This document shows, piece by piece, positions 50,152 through 58,557 of a stretch of DNA of 64,000 nucleotides. A program made the translations under genes and the position numbers. How positions within the stretch are numbered: position 1 is the stretch's first letter; every line of letters starts with the position of its first letter. The notes below the pieces were generated by a model. The model was not told where the DNA came from and made no database searches. It saw only the letters and a list, made by a program, of their open reading frames with translations. The DNA is from a virus, in the IMG/VR virus record IMGVR_UViG_3300032240_002285, positions 1 to 64,000 of that record. The stretch is one strand, 5' to 3'.

Positions 50152-52167
50152 ATGAACGACTTAATGGACGACGACGACAAAATGATGAGCAAAAAGCAAA
50201 AAGCATCCACCGAAAGCAGTACACCTGTTTTGGACAACTTTAGCCGCGACTTAAATAAACTTGCAACTGAAGGTAAACTTGACCCTGTAATTGGTCGTGA
50301 AAAAGAAATTTTGAGAATCGCTCAAATCTTATCTCGTAGAAAGAAAAATAACCCTATCATCATCGGAGAACCTGGTTGTGGTAAAACCGCTCTGGTTGAA
50401 GGTTTGGCAATCAAAATTGTTAACGGGGAGTGTCCTCGTAATTTACTTGACAAACGAATTGTTAACTTAGACTTAACTTCAGTTGTTGCAGGTACAAAGT
50501 ACCGTGGACAATTTGAGGAGAGAATGAAAGTTATAATTGAAGAACTTCAAGCGAATCCTAACATAATTGTGTTTATTGATGAGATTCATACTTTGGTTGG
50601 CTCAGGTAACTCCTCAGGTTCTATGGATGGTTCAAACATCTTCAAACCAGCTTTATCTCGTGGAGAACTTCAATGTATTGGAGCAACTACATTAGATGAG
50701 TTCCGTAAGAACATTGAAAAGGATGGAGCGTTAGAACGTAGATTCCAAAAAGTAATTGTAGATGCATCTACAGTAGTGGAGACAATTCAAATTTTGAAAA
50801 ACGTTCGTGACAAGTATGAAGATTTTCACAAGGTATCTTATAGTGATGAGGTTATTGAAACTTGTGTAAAACTTGCTGACCGTTACATTACTGACCGTGA
50901 GTTTCCTGATAAAGCATTTGATATCTTGGATGAGGTTGGGGCTAGAATGCAGACTGAGTTAAAAGTTCCTGAGGCTATTGAAGAACTTAAACGTCAGGCA
51001 GCAGACATCAAGACTCAAAAATTAGATGTGGTTAAGAAACAAAACTACGAACAAGCAGCAGAACTTAGAGATAAGGAAAAGAAGTTGTTGATTAAACTTG
51101 AAACTGAGAAGGCTAAGTTTGAAGAAAGAATGTCTAAAGACAAACAAAAGATTACACTTGAGAGTGTTTATGATGTTGTGTCTAATATGACTAAGATTCC
51201 TGTCAACAAGATGAATGCGGATGACTCCAAAGCTCTAATGAACTTGGACAAAGAATTAATGGGTAAAGTAATTGGTCAAGACGCGGCTGTCGTTAAGATT
51301 GCTAAATCTATCAAACGTAATCGTCTTGGTATCAACAACCCTAATCGTCCTATCGGGTCATTTGTGTTCTTAGGTTCAACAGGTGTTGGTAAGACTCACT
51401 TAGCTAAGGAATTGGCGAAAGAAATGTTTGGTAGTGAAGACTCATTAATCCGTGTGGATATGTCAGAGTACCAAGAAAAACATACAGTATCCAAATTGGT
51501 CGGAGCGCCTCCAGGCTACGTTGGTTATGAAGAAGGCGGATTGTTGACTGAGAAAGTTAAGAACAAACCATATTCGGTTATCTTATTTGATGAGGTTGAA
51601 AAAGCACACAAAGACGTGTTCACAATCTTACTTCAAATTATGGATGACGGTCACGTAACAGATAGTTTAGGTAGAAAGATTAACTTCAAGAATACCTTAA
51701 TTATCCTAACTTCAAACTTAGGTGTTAAGAAGCTACAAGACTTTGGTACTGGTATCGGGTTTTCAAGCTCCACTTATGGTGAAGAAGAAATGAAGAAAGA
51801 AATCTTAATGAAAGAAATGAAAAATTTCTTCTCACCTGAATTTATCAACCGTATTGACGATACGATTGTATTCAACTCTTTAACAAACGACGATATTAAA
51901 AAAATCACCGAAATTGAACTTAAGAAGTTGGTTTCCCGTTTAGAAGAAATGAAATACAAAATCTCTTACGATGAGACTTTAGTTGATTACTTATCTAAAG
52001 TTGGTTATGATGAATTATACGGAGCACGACCATTGAAGAGAGCTATTCAAGACAAAGTTGAAGACTTGTTATCTGATGAAGTATTAACAGGTAAGATTGT
52101 TGAAGGTAAGACTTATGTCCTGAAAGTGGTTGACGAAAATGTAGTTATTCAGAAAAAAGGTAGGTAG
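50152..52167 (+). CDS. clpC: ClpC/ClpA-like AAA+ unfoldase lacking the N-domain
   Basis: 671 residues with both AAA+ modules: Walker A1 GEPGCGKT (72-79), Walker B1 IVFIDEI (139-145), a middle segment with a UVR motif (about 284-314), Walker A2 GSTGVGKT (408-415) and ILFDEVEKAHKD. The middle region is short, as in ClpC, not the long coiled coil of ClpB. A GIGF loop at 534-537 (IGF) corresponds to the ClpP-docking tripeptide, so it may feed the host ClpP protease. The usual N-terminal substrate-binding domain is replaced by a short Asp/Lys-rich tail. A terminator follows. Confidence 0.93.
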   Translation: MNDLMDDDDKMMSKKQKASTESSTPVLDNFSRDLNKLATEGKLDPVIGREKEILRIAQILSRRKKNNPIIIGEPGCGKTALVEGLAIKIVNGECPRNLLDKRIVNLDLTSVVAGTKYRGQFEERMKVIIEELQANPNIIVFIDEIHTLVGSGNSSGSMDGSNIFKPALSRGELQCIGATTLDEFRKNIEKDGALERRFQKVIVDASTVVETIQILKNVRDKYEDFHKVSYSDEVIETCVKLADRYITDREFPDKAFDILDEVGARMQTELKVPEAIEELKRQAADIKTQKLDVVKKQNYEQAAELRDKEKKLLIKLETEKAKFEERMSKDKQKITLESVYDVVSNMTKIPVNKMNADDSKALMNLDKELMGKVIGQDAAVVKIAKSIKRNRLGINNPNRPIGSFVFLGSTGVGKTHLAKELAKEMFGSEDSLIRVDMSEYQEKHTVSKLVGAPPGYVGYEEGGLLTEKVKNKPYSVILFDEVEKAHKDVFTILLQIMDDGHVTDSLGRKINFKNTLIILTSNLGVKKLQDFGTGIGFSSSTYGEEEMKKEILMKEMKNFFSPEFINRIDDTIVFNSLTNDDIKKITEIELKKLVSRLEEMKYKISYDETLVDYLSKVGYDELYGARPLKRAIQDKVEDLLSDEVLTGKIVEGKTYVLKVVDENVVIQKKGR

Positions 52168-52171
52168 TAAT

Positions 52172-52202
52172 AAAAGGGAGGAATTTATTTCTCCCTTTTT
52201 TT
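52172..52202 (+). terminator. Intrinsic terminator after clpC
   Basis: AAAAGGGAG, 10-nt loop, CTCCCTTTT followed by more T: a perfect 9-bp stem 4 nt after the stop codon. Confidence 0.88.
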
Positions 52203-52203
52203 A

Positions 52204-52211
52204 TATTTATC
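52204..52211 (+). promoter_or_regulatory. Late-type motif TATTTATC
   Basis: TATATTTATC, ending 4 nt before the ATG at 52216 and directly after the clpC terminator. Confidence 0.45.
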
Positions 52212-52215
52212 TATA

Positions 52216-52869
52216 ATGATAAATTTAATTCGTAAAATTTTATTGGAAGAAACTAAAGATGAATCTAACTTTGATAGATTACTCAATAAATTCAAAAAAA
52301 ATTTCCCCGATGAATTAAAATCTAAGGCAGATGCCATCAAAAACTTTGTAGTTAATTACGTTAAAGAAAAAGGGTATACTATTAAATTTTTAAATTCTTG
52401 TAGTACAGGTTTTAGTGGTGTCAGAACAAAAAATCAAATTATTATTTGCTCACCAGCAAATATGCATACCATAGGTGATTTTCTTTACACTATTTTTCAT
52501 GAAATAAGACATGAACAACAACTAACTGAATTCAAAGAAAAAAATCCTTTAACAGATTATGATTTAGAGGATTTTGAAACTCTATACAAACAATATTGGG
52601 ATATGGAATTGGATGCTGATAAGTTTGGTAAAGAAATGATTGCAAAACTTGTAATGGCTTTAGATATACCATTAGATTTTGCAAAACAACAATTTAATTT
52701 GTCACTATACATAAAACAATACCCCTTTATGTCAGAAGTAATCAAGCGTAATATCAAAACAATTATTGAACAAATTAAAGAACTAAAAAATGCTGGAATA
52801 GAATTCACAGATATTCAAGACCATCCAATCGTAAAACGTCATTTGGATAAGTTAGAAAACTTTTTATAA
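52216..52869 (+). CDS. HEXXH zinc metalloprotease-like protein
   Basis: 217 residues. TIFHEIRHEQQL holds the zinc motif HEIRH (residues 95-99), and DMELDADKFGKEM downstream offers the third ligand (Glu131) with the ExxAD pattern of M48/M78-type gluzincins. No signal peptide or membrane segment is present, so it acts in the cytoplasm or inside the virion. The N-terminus LIRKILLEE could be a head-targeting peptide cleaved after LLE/LEE. The substrate is unknown. Confidence 0.85.
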   Translation: MINLIRKILLEETKDESNFDRLLNKFKKNFPDELKSKADAIKNFVVNYVKEKGYTIKFLNSCSTGFSGVRTKNQIIICSPANMHTIGDFLYTIFHEIRHEQQLTEFKEKNPLTDYDLEDFETLYKQYWDMELDADKFGKEMIAKLVMALDIPLDFAKQQFNLSLYIKQYPFMSEVIKRNIKTIIEQIKELKNAGIEFTDIQDHPIVKRHLDKLENFL

Positions 52870-52882
52870 TATAAATTTTCTT

Positions 52883-52890
52883 TATTTATA
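52883..52890 (+). promoter_or_regulatory. Late-type motif TATTTATA (second weaker copy at 52900)
   Basis: TATTTATA 28 nt and a further TATTTATT (52900-52907) 11 nt before the ATG at 52919. Confidence 0.5.
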
Positions 52891-52918
52891 ACTCATCGGT
52901 ATTTATTGTTAAAATTCA

Positions 52919-54934
52919 ATGCCAAATCTTGTCGCCTACAATTCTGGAAGTCCAATATCAAATGCAATTCAATTTGGAACAATCGTAATGGATGTTAACG
53001 GAGATGTACCAAAAGGTTCTCTATTATGGTGTCCTGATTTTGGTATTTGTAACCAATACATAATTATTACTGATAGTTATACCAACGGAAAAACAAACCA
53101 AGCGAACTCAAGACCTATGGGGTTCAAAACTCCAACTCTAACAACTAATGATTTAATTGAAGCGATTAATAAATTAGCAGCATCAAAATTTGCAGGTCCT
53201 TTTCTATCATTAGAAGAGGCAATCAATTGGGCCATATATCAAGGATATTTTATTACTAATCAAGAATATCCTTCAATTGTCACAAATGGTTGTGTTTTAA
53301 ATTTAGATTCAAATTTTCCTCCATCATATCCTTTAGTTTTTGATACATGGTATGACTTGACAGGAAATAACAATTTTGGTTTATTAAATAATGGGGTATT
53401 GTACGATGGCCCACTTAGAGGAAGTTTATTATTTAACGGCACTAATCAATATGTTTCATTCAGTGCAACAACAAATATTCCTGTAGGAAACTCAGACTAT
53501 ACAATTAGTGCATGGTTCAATCCAGCATCTTTAGGAACTAAAGGTATTGTGGGATGGGGTAATTATGGAACAACTAATGCGGTCAATGCCCTAAGACTTT
53601 CATCGTCAGGAATTGTAAATTATTGGCAATCAAATGATTTGTCAGCATCATATTCTTTTACTACGAATAATTGGTATAATGCTGTTGCAACATTTGATGG
53701 AACAACAAGGTCTATTTGGGTTAATGGGTCTTTAATTGGTTCAGATACTCCGTTAGGGCATAACGTTCCAAATTCTACAAATCTTACTGTGGGTGTAACA
53801 AACACAACAGAATATTTTGCAGGTAATATGGGAGAAGTTCAAATTTTTAATAGAGCGTTAAGTTCTACTGAAATTACTCAAAATTATAATGCGTTACTAC
53901 CAAGATATAATGGAACATATACGGACCCTTGTAACGGTGCACCACAGTGTACACCTACACCAACAGGTACACAAGTATTAACACCTTCACAAACTGTCAC
54001 GCCAACAGTCACTGCAACACAAACTTATACTCCAACAATTACACCAATGCCTACAGGTACACCTTTCCCAACTTTACCTAATTATCAAAGAGAATGTACT
54101 ATTTCTTTACCAGCTTGTAGAGCATCAGACCCTGCGTTTGTCAATCTTTACGAAAGCAATTATGATGGTTATAGTAATATATTAAATTGGTTGAATATTG
54201 GAAATACTCAAAATAATTACCCTTATAATATTAATAGTGAAATAGTCATTCAAAAAATATACAATAATATTGGTCAAGATATCACAATATATAACGGGTC
54301 AGGTAATGTAGAGTTAGATTTAAGTTATTACACACTTACCCAAGGAGCTCAATATTTTGTATTGTATGACGTTTATTGTAAGCCTTGTAGTTGTAATTCA
54401 GTAGCTGTTTTAACTAACCAAGTCGGCCAGTTTTCTATTTTATTTAAAGGAATTGGAAATCCTACTTCTTCACCTGTTAACTATAGTACAAGTACAGGTG
54501 GCCAAGATGCATGTTATCCTTTCAATCAATCATTATTTATATATTATGATATTGCACAAACTAACGTCGGTTTAGGTGCTCCATTGGTTGTGGGGTCTAC
54601 AATTTATTTAGATAGTGCGCGTACAACCACAGCTCCAGCGGGAGCTTATGTTATGAGAAACAATAACAAATATATTGTGAATTCAAGTGGTGTTGTAACA
54701 TCGATTGAAACAAATGTTTGTACAAACCCACCAACATTCTCACTAAAATTTAGTAAACCGACATTTACATTTAAAGTGGGAACCTCAGTGTGTACTTTCA
54801 ATGTGGGAGATTCTTATATAATCTATAATCCTAATTGTTCTTCAAGTCAAATAAGAGGTACGGTACAAAGTAAAAGTGGTGCACCTGGTGACATAACATT
54901 GACATTAATAAATTGGACCGCTTATTGTGGTTAA
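52919..54934 (+). CDS. LamG-domain tail fibre or adhesin-like protein
   Basis: 671 residues. Residues about 118-330 form a LamG_3/concanavalin-type domain: GCVLNLDSNFPPSYPLVFDT, WYDLTGNNNFGLL, LLFNGTNQYVSFSATTNIPV, TISAWFNPASLGTKGIVGW, GEVQIFNRALSSTEITQNY. A Thr/Pro-rich linker (about 345-385, TPTGT- and TPT-type repeats) leads to a Cys-containing beta-rich C-terminal half. The N-terminal 110 residues may anchor it to the virion. Binding to host surface glycans is inferred from the lectin-like fold. Confidence 0.85.
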   Translation: MPNLVAYNSGSPISNAIQFGTIVMDVNGDVPKGSLLWCPDFGICNQYIIITDSYTNGKTNQANSRPMGFKTPTLTTNDLIEAINKLAASKFAGPFLSLEEAINWAIYQGYFITNQEYPSIVTNGCVLNLDSNFPPSYPLVFDTWYDLTGNNNFGLLNNGVLYDGPLRGSLLFNGTNQYVSFSATTNIPVGNSDYTISAWFNPASLGTKGIVGWGNYGTTNAVNALRLSSSGIVNYWQSNDLSASYSFTTNNWYNAVATFDGTTRSIWVNGSLIGSDTPLGHNVPNSTNLTVGVTNTTEYFAGNMGEVQIFNRALSSTEITQNYNALLPRYNGTYTDPCNGAPQCTPTPTGTQVLTPSQTVTPTVTATQTYTPTITPMPTGTPFPTLPNYQRECTISLPACRASDPAFVNLYESNYDGYSNILNWLNIGNTQNNYPYNINSEIVIQKIYNNIGQDITIYNGSGNVELDLSYYTLTQGAQYFVLYDVYCKPCSCNSVAVLTNQVGQFSILFKGIGNPTSSPVNYSTSTGGQDACYPFNQSLFIYYDIAQTNVGLGAPLVVGSTIYLDSARTTTAPAGAYVMRNNNKYIVNSSGVVTSIETNVCTNPPTFSLKFSKPTFTFKVGTSVCTFNVGDSYIIYNPNCSSSQIRGTVQSKSGAPGDITLTLINWTAYCG

Positions 54935-54963
54935 AAAAAAATAAAATGGTAATTTAATTTTTT

Positions 54964-55806
54964 CTACAGTATACTTCTTGTTCTCCAATCGTATGGGACT
55001 GATTTTTTGTAGTGTAATTTATTACCAAGTTCATTAATTATTTTCCGACCCATATCAATCCCATTAAACACGTCATCTATAATTACGTATTCGTTTTTAG
55101 TATGGTAGTTGTAGTATCCAATTGAGAAGTTGATACATGAAAAATCAAATTTACCTCTTAATGCATAAACATCGGTATATGGATGAACCATATATTTCAT
55201 ATTTTCATTAATCATTCCTTCAGTTAAAACTTTATTACAAGCTTGAAAAAATTTAGAATCTCTATCAAATAGAATTTGTCCAAAACATTTTTCTGTAATC
55301 ATCCAGTTTTCAGGAGCATCAAATTGAATTGCGTACCCAACATTTTGAAAGAATTCTTTATCTGCCTTCATGGAACCAATACAACCTAATTCCTCTGATA
55401 CAAAGAATGCCGCTTTCAAATTAGGTAATTCTTGTAATAGGGTTAAACAAGCAAATACTCCGCATTTATCATCACCACCAATGCCTGTTGGTTCTCCTTC
55501 ATCGTTGTATGCTTTATACGCTAACTTAAGTTGATTTTGAGTATTACGTAAATTTTCTTCACGAATATTAATTGTATCAATACCATGAACAGTGTCAGTA
55601 TGAGCGACTACGCATGGAAAGTAAAAATCTTCAGGTAAAGTTTCGGATTCTTGTTTGGTGGCGTACACATTCTTGTGTTCGTCAACATAATATGGTATGT
55701 TGTTTTCGGTTAACCATTTTTCTAAAAAGGCGACCATTCGTTCTTCATGATATGTAACCGTAGGTACGCTCAGAACTTCTTTTAATAAATCTAGGTTTTG
55801 TGTCAT
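54964..55806 (-). CDS. M20/M42-like metallopeptidase
   Basis: 280 residues from ATG 55806 (an in-frame TTG at 55821 would lie in the promoter). Metal ligands follow the family order: VVAHTDTVHG (His69, Asp71 and following), GIGGDDKCGV (Asp112), FVSEELGCIG (catalytic Glu138 and ligand Glu139), IQFDAPE, and a late His in YNYHTKNEYV. Members are di-/tripeptidases or aminopeptidases using two zinc ions. It may recycle peptides made by Clp proteolysis. A good host-type promoter lies upstream, unlike neighbouring genes. Confidence 0.9.
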   Translation of the reverse strand: MTQNLDLLKEVLSVPTVTYHEERMVAFLEKWLTENNIPYYVDEHKNVYATKQESETLPEDFYFPCVVAHTDTVHGIDTINIREENLRNTQNQLKLAYKAYNDEGEPTGIGGDDKCGVFACLTLLQELPNLKAAFFVSEELGCIGSMKADKEFFQNVGYAIQFDAPENWMITEKCFGQILFDRDSKFFQACNKVLTEGMINENMKYMVHPYTDVYALRGKFDFSCINFSIGYYNYHTKNEYVIIDDVFNGIDMGRKIINELGNKLHYKKSVPYDWRTRSIL

Positions 55807-55810
55807 AGGA

Positions 55811-55842
55811 CAAATATACAAAATTATTTGTATTTGTCCAAA
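55811..55842 (-). promoter_or_regulatory. Host-type promoter TTTG-N20-TATATTTG
   Basis: On the minus strand TTTG (55842-55839), 20-nt spacer, TATATTTG (55818-55811), which matches the Bacteroidota consensus fully. It ends 4 nt before the ATG at 55806, so the transcript would have almost no leader. Confidence 0.65.
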
Positions 55843-55845
55843 TTA

Positions 55846-57210
55846 TTAAAATAACTCAGGTTGATATAAGAACAAATTAAATTGTTCTTCATTCATATAT
55901 TTTTTGACATATGTATTACCATTTTTATCTTTAAACAACGTGATTATAACCATTGGTTCATTTTTATAGTCAAATCCTGTTACACGGAATTTTTGAGATG
56001 GTTCTTTTGGAGTATCATACCACATGTTTAATTCAAACTTGGACATGATTTTATTTCTAAAATTATTGAATTCTCCAAGATTTCCTTTTTCATCAAGAAT
56101 TTCAATCATTTTATCCAAATTACCTTTAACTAAATCGTGAAACATACTGTTTTCAGGAAACGAATCTCTTGTATCAAATTTCCAATAATCATCACTCCAA
56201 CCTCCAAGATTTCTTGACCCTTGAGAAACTGCAATACGATTGAATAAAGATTTAGAGTCTATTTTTTCAAAATTAAATCTTGCGACCCACATTAATAAAT
56301 TTGCAACAGTTGTTGATACTTCATTGTCAGAATACATTTCAAAACCAATTTTATCCATGAACTCATTCATTTCCAAGCTAATTTCATAATCAGCAACTTC
56401 ATTCATATCCTTTTCTCTATAGTACCTAAATTCACTCAACAAATCTTCAATATATCCAGGAAATACTGCAAACAATGACTGTGCCAATTTTTCTCTGTAA
56501 TCTTGTCTTTCTAAAATCACAGGACCATCAACAATAATTGCAGCAATCTCTTTTATTTTTTGTAAGTTTTCTTTGTTCATAAAATCGTAAAGAGAACCGT
56601 ACCCTTCTTTAAAATCTTCTATGAGGCTATATTCATCATAAAAATCCCACTGACCTTCTTTAGAAAATGCATACATTGCTTGGTCTTGTTCATTAATATC
56701 TAAAGATTCAAATAACTCATCACGACTTTCAAATTCAATAATGATTTCTGTTTGAGCTAAAGGTATTTTTTTTGAAACCGTGGTGATTGAATCGTCTGAT
56801 AGCTTAATATCGGTTGCCTCAGCTTTACCCTTAACAAATTGTTTTAATGTTTGAACTAAATCTTGTTTACCAACCAATTCATCAATCAAGTCTTTTTGCC
56901 CACTGAAAGTTCTTTTGAACTCATCCATTTTCATAGCTTTGTTTCTTGAATCACTCATCCAATAGCTTAGACTACCGTAATTGTCATATACATATAAATT
57001 GATTTTTGTACCGTATTCCTTGTTGATAAACAAATAGATTGCTCCATTGTCCGCATAACTTCTAAAAGAATATTCAGAGTCCCGACACCATCTCGTTTCA
57101 CTTCCATAATAACAAGCATCTTTGTAAGTTAATAATCTTACAACTAAAATCTCATCATCATCAAATAAAATATTTTTTTGGAGAGAACCTTCTTCTTCGT
57201 TTAGTTTCAT
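55846..57210 (-). CDS. Large unknown protein with WC-type N-terminal domain
   Basis: 454 residues from ATG 57210 (an in-frame TTG at 57213 precedes it). Residues 30-95 contain KDACYYGSETRWCRDSEYSF, then RSYADNGAIYLFINKEYGTK and INLYVYDNYG, a pattern (YG..T.WC....F..Y...G.lY.i) shared by uncharacterised proteins of large phages and giant viruses that I cannot name. The rest is mixed and acidic, ending in a domain with VTGFDYKNEPMVIITLFKDK. A late-type motif lies 13 nt upstream. Confidence 0.75.
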   Translation of the reverse strand: MKLNEEEGSLQKNILFDDDEILVVRLLTYKDACYYGSETRWCRDSEYSFRSYADNGAIYLFINKEYGTKINLYVYDNYGSLSYWMSDSRNKAMKMDEFKRTFSGQKDLIDELVGKQDLVQTLKQFVKGKAEATDIKLSDDSITTVSKKIPLAQTEIIIEFESRDELFESLDINEQDQAMYAFSKEGQWDFYDEYSLIEDFKEGYGSLYDFMNKENLQKIKEIAAIIVDGPVILERQDYREKLAQSLFAVFPGYIEDLLSEFRYYREKDMNEVADYEISLEMNEFMDKIGFEMYSDNEVSTTVANLLMWVARFNFEKIDSKSLFNRIAVSQGSRNLGGWSDDYWKFDTRDSFPENSMFHDLVKGNLDKMIEILDEKGNLGEFNNFRNKIMSKFELNMWYDTPKEPSQKFRVTGFDYKNEPMVIITLFKDKNGNTYVKKYMNEEQFNLFLYQPELF

Positions 57211-57223
57211 CAACAGTTTTTAT

Positions 57224-57231
57224 TATAAATA
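57224..57231 (-). promoter_or_regulatory. Late-type motif TATTTATA
   Basis: The minus strand reads GGTATTTATAATAAAA, 13 nt before the ATG at 57210. Confidence 0.5.
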
Positions 57232-57277
57232 CCATTAATCTCTGTATATTTTACCAATATATTTTATAATCTACATT

Positions 57278-58039
57278 ATGAAAACTATCCAAGAAGCAAT
57301 CCAAGAGATTAAAGATTTTGATTTTAAAAATGCGACCCAACAAGAAATTGAGGCAGTCCTACCAACATTTGGTATGAATGATGAACAAACATTTGAAATG
57401 CCGCAAGAATTGAGTGAATATTTTGGATGGGGGGTTAAATTTTGGCAATACCCAAATCAACTTAGTAAACTTATTTGTTATCTTAGAGAAAAACAAATTG
57501 ATTCTTATTTAGAAATTGGTTGTAGATGGGGTGGAACTTTTATAATTTTAAATGAAGTTCTACGAAAATATAACCCACATCTTGATGCATATGCTTTAGA
57601 CCATATACCAGCTTCCGATATCCTTCATAGTTATCAACATGATTTCAAAGGAAATCCATTTGCATATATTCAAATGGATTCTAATGGTTCATATTTTTTT
57701 TATCACATGGGAGGATTCCTCACGGTTCCTACGGTACAAATGGATTGCGTACTCATTGATGGAAATCATACATATTGGGGTATTAAAGAAGATTATCATA
57801 GAGCACTTACAATGGGCGCAAAATATATAATTTTTCACGATATTGTTAATCAATCGTGTAATCCATGTAGAAAAGCTTGGAAAAATATTAAAAAAAATCA
57901 TAAGAATATTGTTGAATTCAACGACCAATATGATTCAGTTACTGGAACTTATTTAGGTATCGCAGTTGTTGAAGTAAATAAAGAAGATAAATGTTTTCCA
58001 CACTTTCAAGAATATTATCCAGATTTGTTTGGCGAATAG
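57278..58039 (+). CDS. Class I methyltransferase-like protein
   Basis: 253 residues. SYLEIGCRWGGTFIILNEVL is a clear SAM-binding motif I, and AYALDHIPASDILHSYQHDF supplies the acidic residue after strand 2. DCVLIDGNHTYWGIKEDYHR then ALTMGAKYIIFHDIVN match the Methyltransf_24/cephalosporin-hydroxylase group. Likely substrates are sugars or other small molecules; there is no nucleic acid-binding motif. It stands alone on the plus strand, directly before the tmRNA, whose promoter lies around its stop codon. Confidence 0.85.
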   Translation: MKTIQEAIQEIKDFDFKNATQQEIEAVLPTFGMNDEQTFEMPQELSEYFGWGVKFWQYPNQLSKLICYLREKQIDSYLEIGCRWGGTFIILNEVLRKYNPHLDAYALDHIPASDILHSYQHDFKGNPFAYIQMDSNGSYFFYHMGGFLTVPTVQMDCVLIDGNHTYWGIKEDYHRALTMGAKYIIFHDIVNQSCNPCRKAWKNIKKNHKNIVEFNDQYDSVTGTYLGIAVVEVNKEDKCFPHFQEYYPDLFGE

Positions 58040-58059
58040 AGTATTTATTCTTACATTTG
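58028..58059 (+). promoter_or_regulatory. Host-type promoter of the tmRNA gene
   Basis: TTTG (58028-58031), 20-nt spacer, TACATTTG (58052-58059): a full match to the Bacteroidota housekeeping consensus. The start of transcription would be near 58065-58068, leaving a 5' piece of about 15 nt to be removed by RNase P. The -33 element lies within the end of the preceding gene. Confidence 0.7.
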
Positions 58060-58082
58060 TGTTCACAAGTTCTTTAAAATAT

Positions 58083-58491
58083 GGGGATGGCCAGGCATTT
58101 GATTTCAGGTGTTAAGGGTAAGTTGCAAGTAGTCAGATTTTATCTATGACTTAAATCTATGGTAAAGAAGAATAACAGGCAATACATTTGCAAAATTAGC
58201 AGCTTTAGGTTTAACTAAAGAAGCTGGTGTTACAGTAGCTTAATAGTGAACTAACAGACGAGTCGGTGAGCATATAACTTGGGAACAGAAGCTCTTAAAG
58301 TGGATACTACTTAGTGTGTCAAAAGGTCTCGTTCAGAGGACTACCTTAATAAAAGTGAACTCGACACAGTTATTGGTAACAATGTCAAAATAGGAACCAA
58401 TTATTTTTCTATTGAGAACTAATAGAATAAACTTGTAGTAACTTGCTGTTAAGCAGGAAAGACCGCGGTTCGACTCCGCGCATCTCCACCA
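58083..58491 (+). ncRNA. ssrA: tmRNA with extended tag
   Basis: 409 nt. The tRNA-like ends pair: GGGGATG (58083-58089) with CATCTCC (58481-58487), including the G3-U70 wobble that alanyl-tRNA synthetase needs; the T-arm is CGCGG-TTCGACT-CCGCG, and ACCA is encoded at the 3' end. The tag frame begins with GGC at 58178 after AATAACA and reads GNTFAKLAA, then LGLTKEAGVTVA, before TAA TAG (58241-58246), so it is 21 residues long. tmRNA rescues ribosomes stalled on broken mRNA. Bacteroidota tags known to me (for example GENNYALAA) end at the LAA; here 12 residues follow it. Confidence 0.95.
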
Positions 58492-58497
58492 AATAAA

Positions 58498-58528
58498 AAA
58501 AGAATCTCTCTGAGGTTCTTTTTTTTTA
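58498..58528 (+). terminator. Intrinsic terminator of the tmRNA gene
   Basis: AGAATCTC, loop TCT, GAGGTTCT (one G-T pair), then nine T. It lies 9 nt after the tmRNA CCA end. Confidence 0.88.
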
Positions 58529-58541
58529 TAAAAATTTTCAG

Positions 58542-58549
58542 TACATTTG
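58542..58549 (+). promoter_or_regulatory. Host-type -7 element TACATTTG
   Basis: TACATTTG, the same octamer as before the tmRNA, ending 8 nt before the ATG at 58558. The expected -33 position is a T-run from the terminator and not TTTG, so only half the promoter matches. Confidence 0.45.
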
Positions 58550-58557
58550 TAAAAGAT

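Noticed and set aside
58083-58491. Two-piece or intron-containing tmRNA
   Set aside because: The acceptor halves pair in normal order with a single tag frame between them and no intron-like insertion or permutation is needed.
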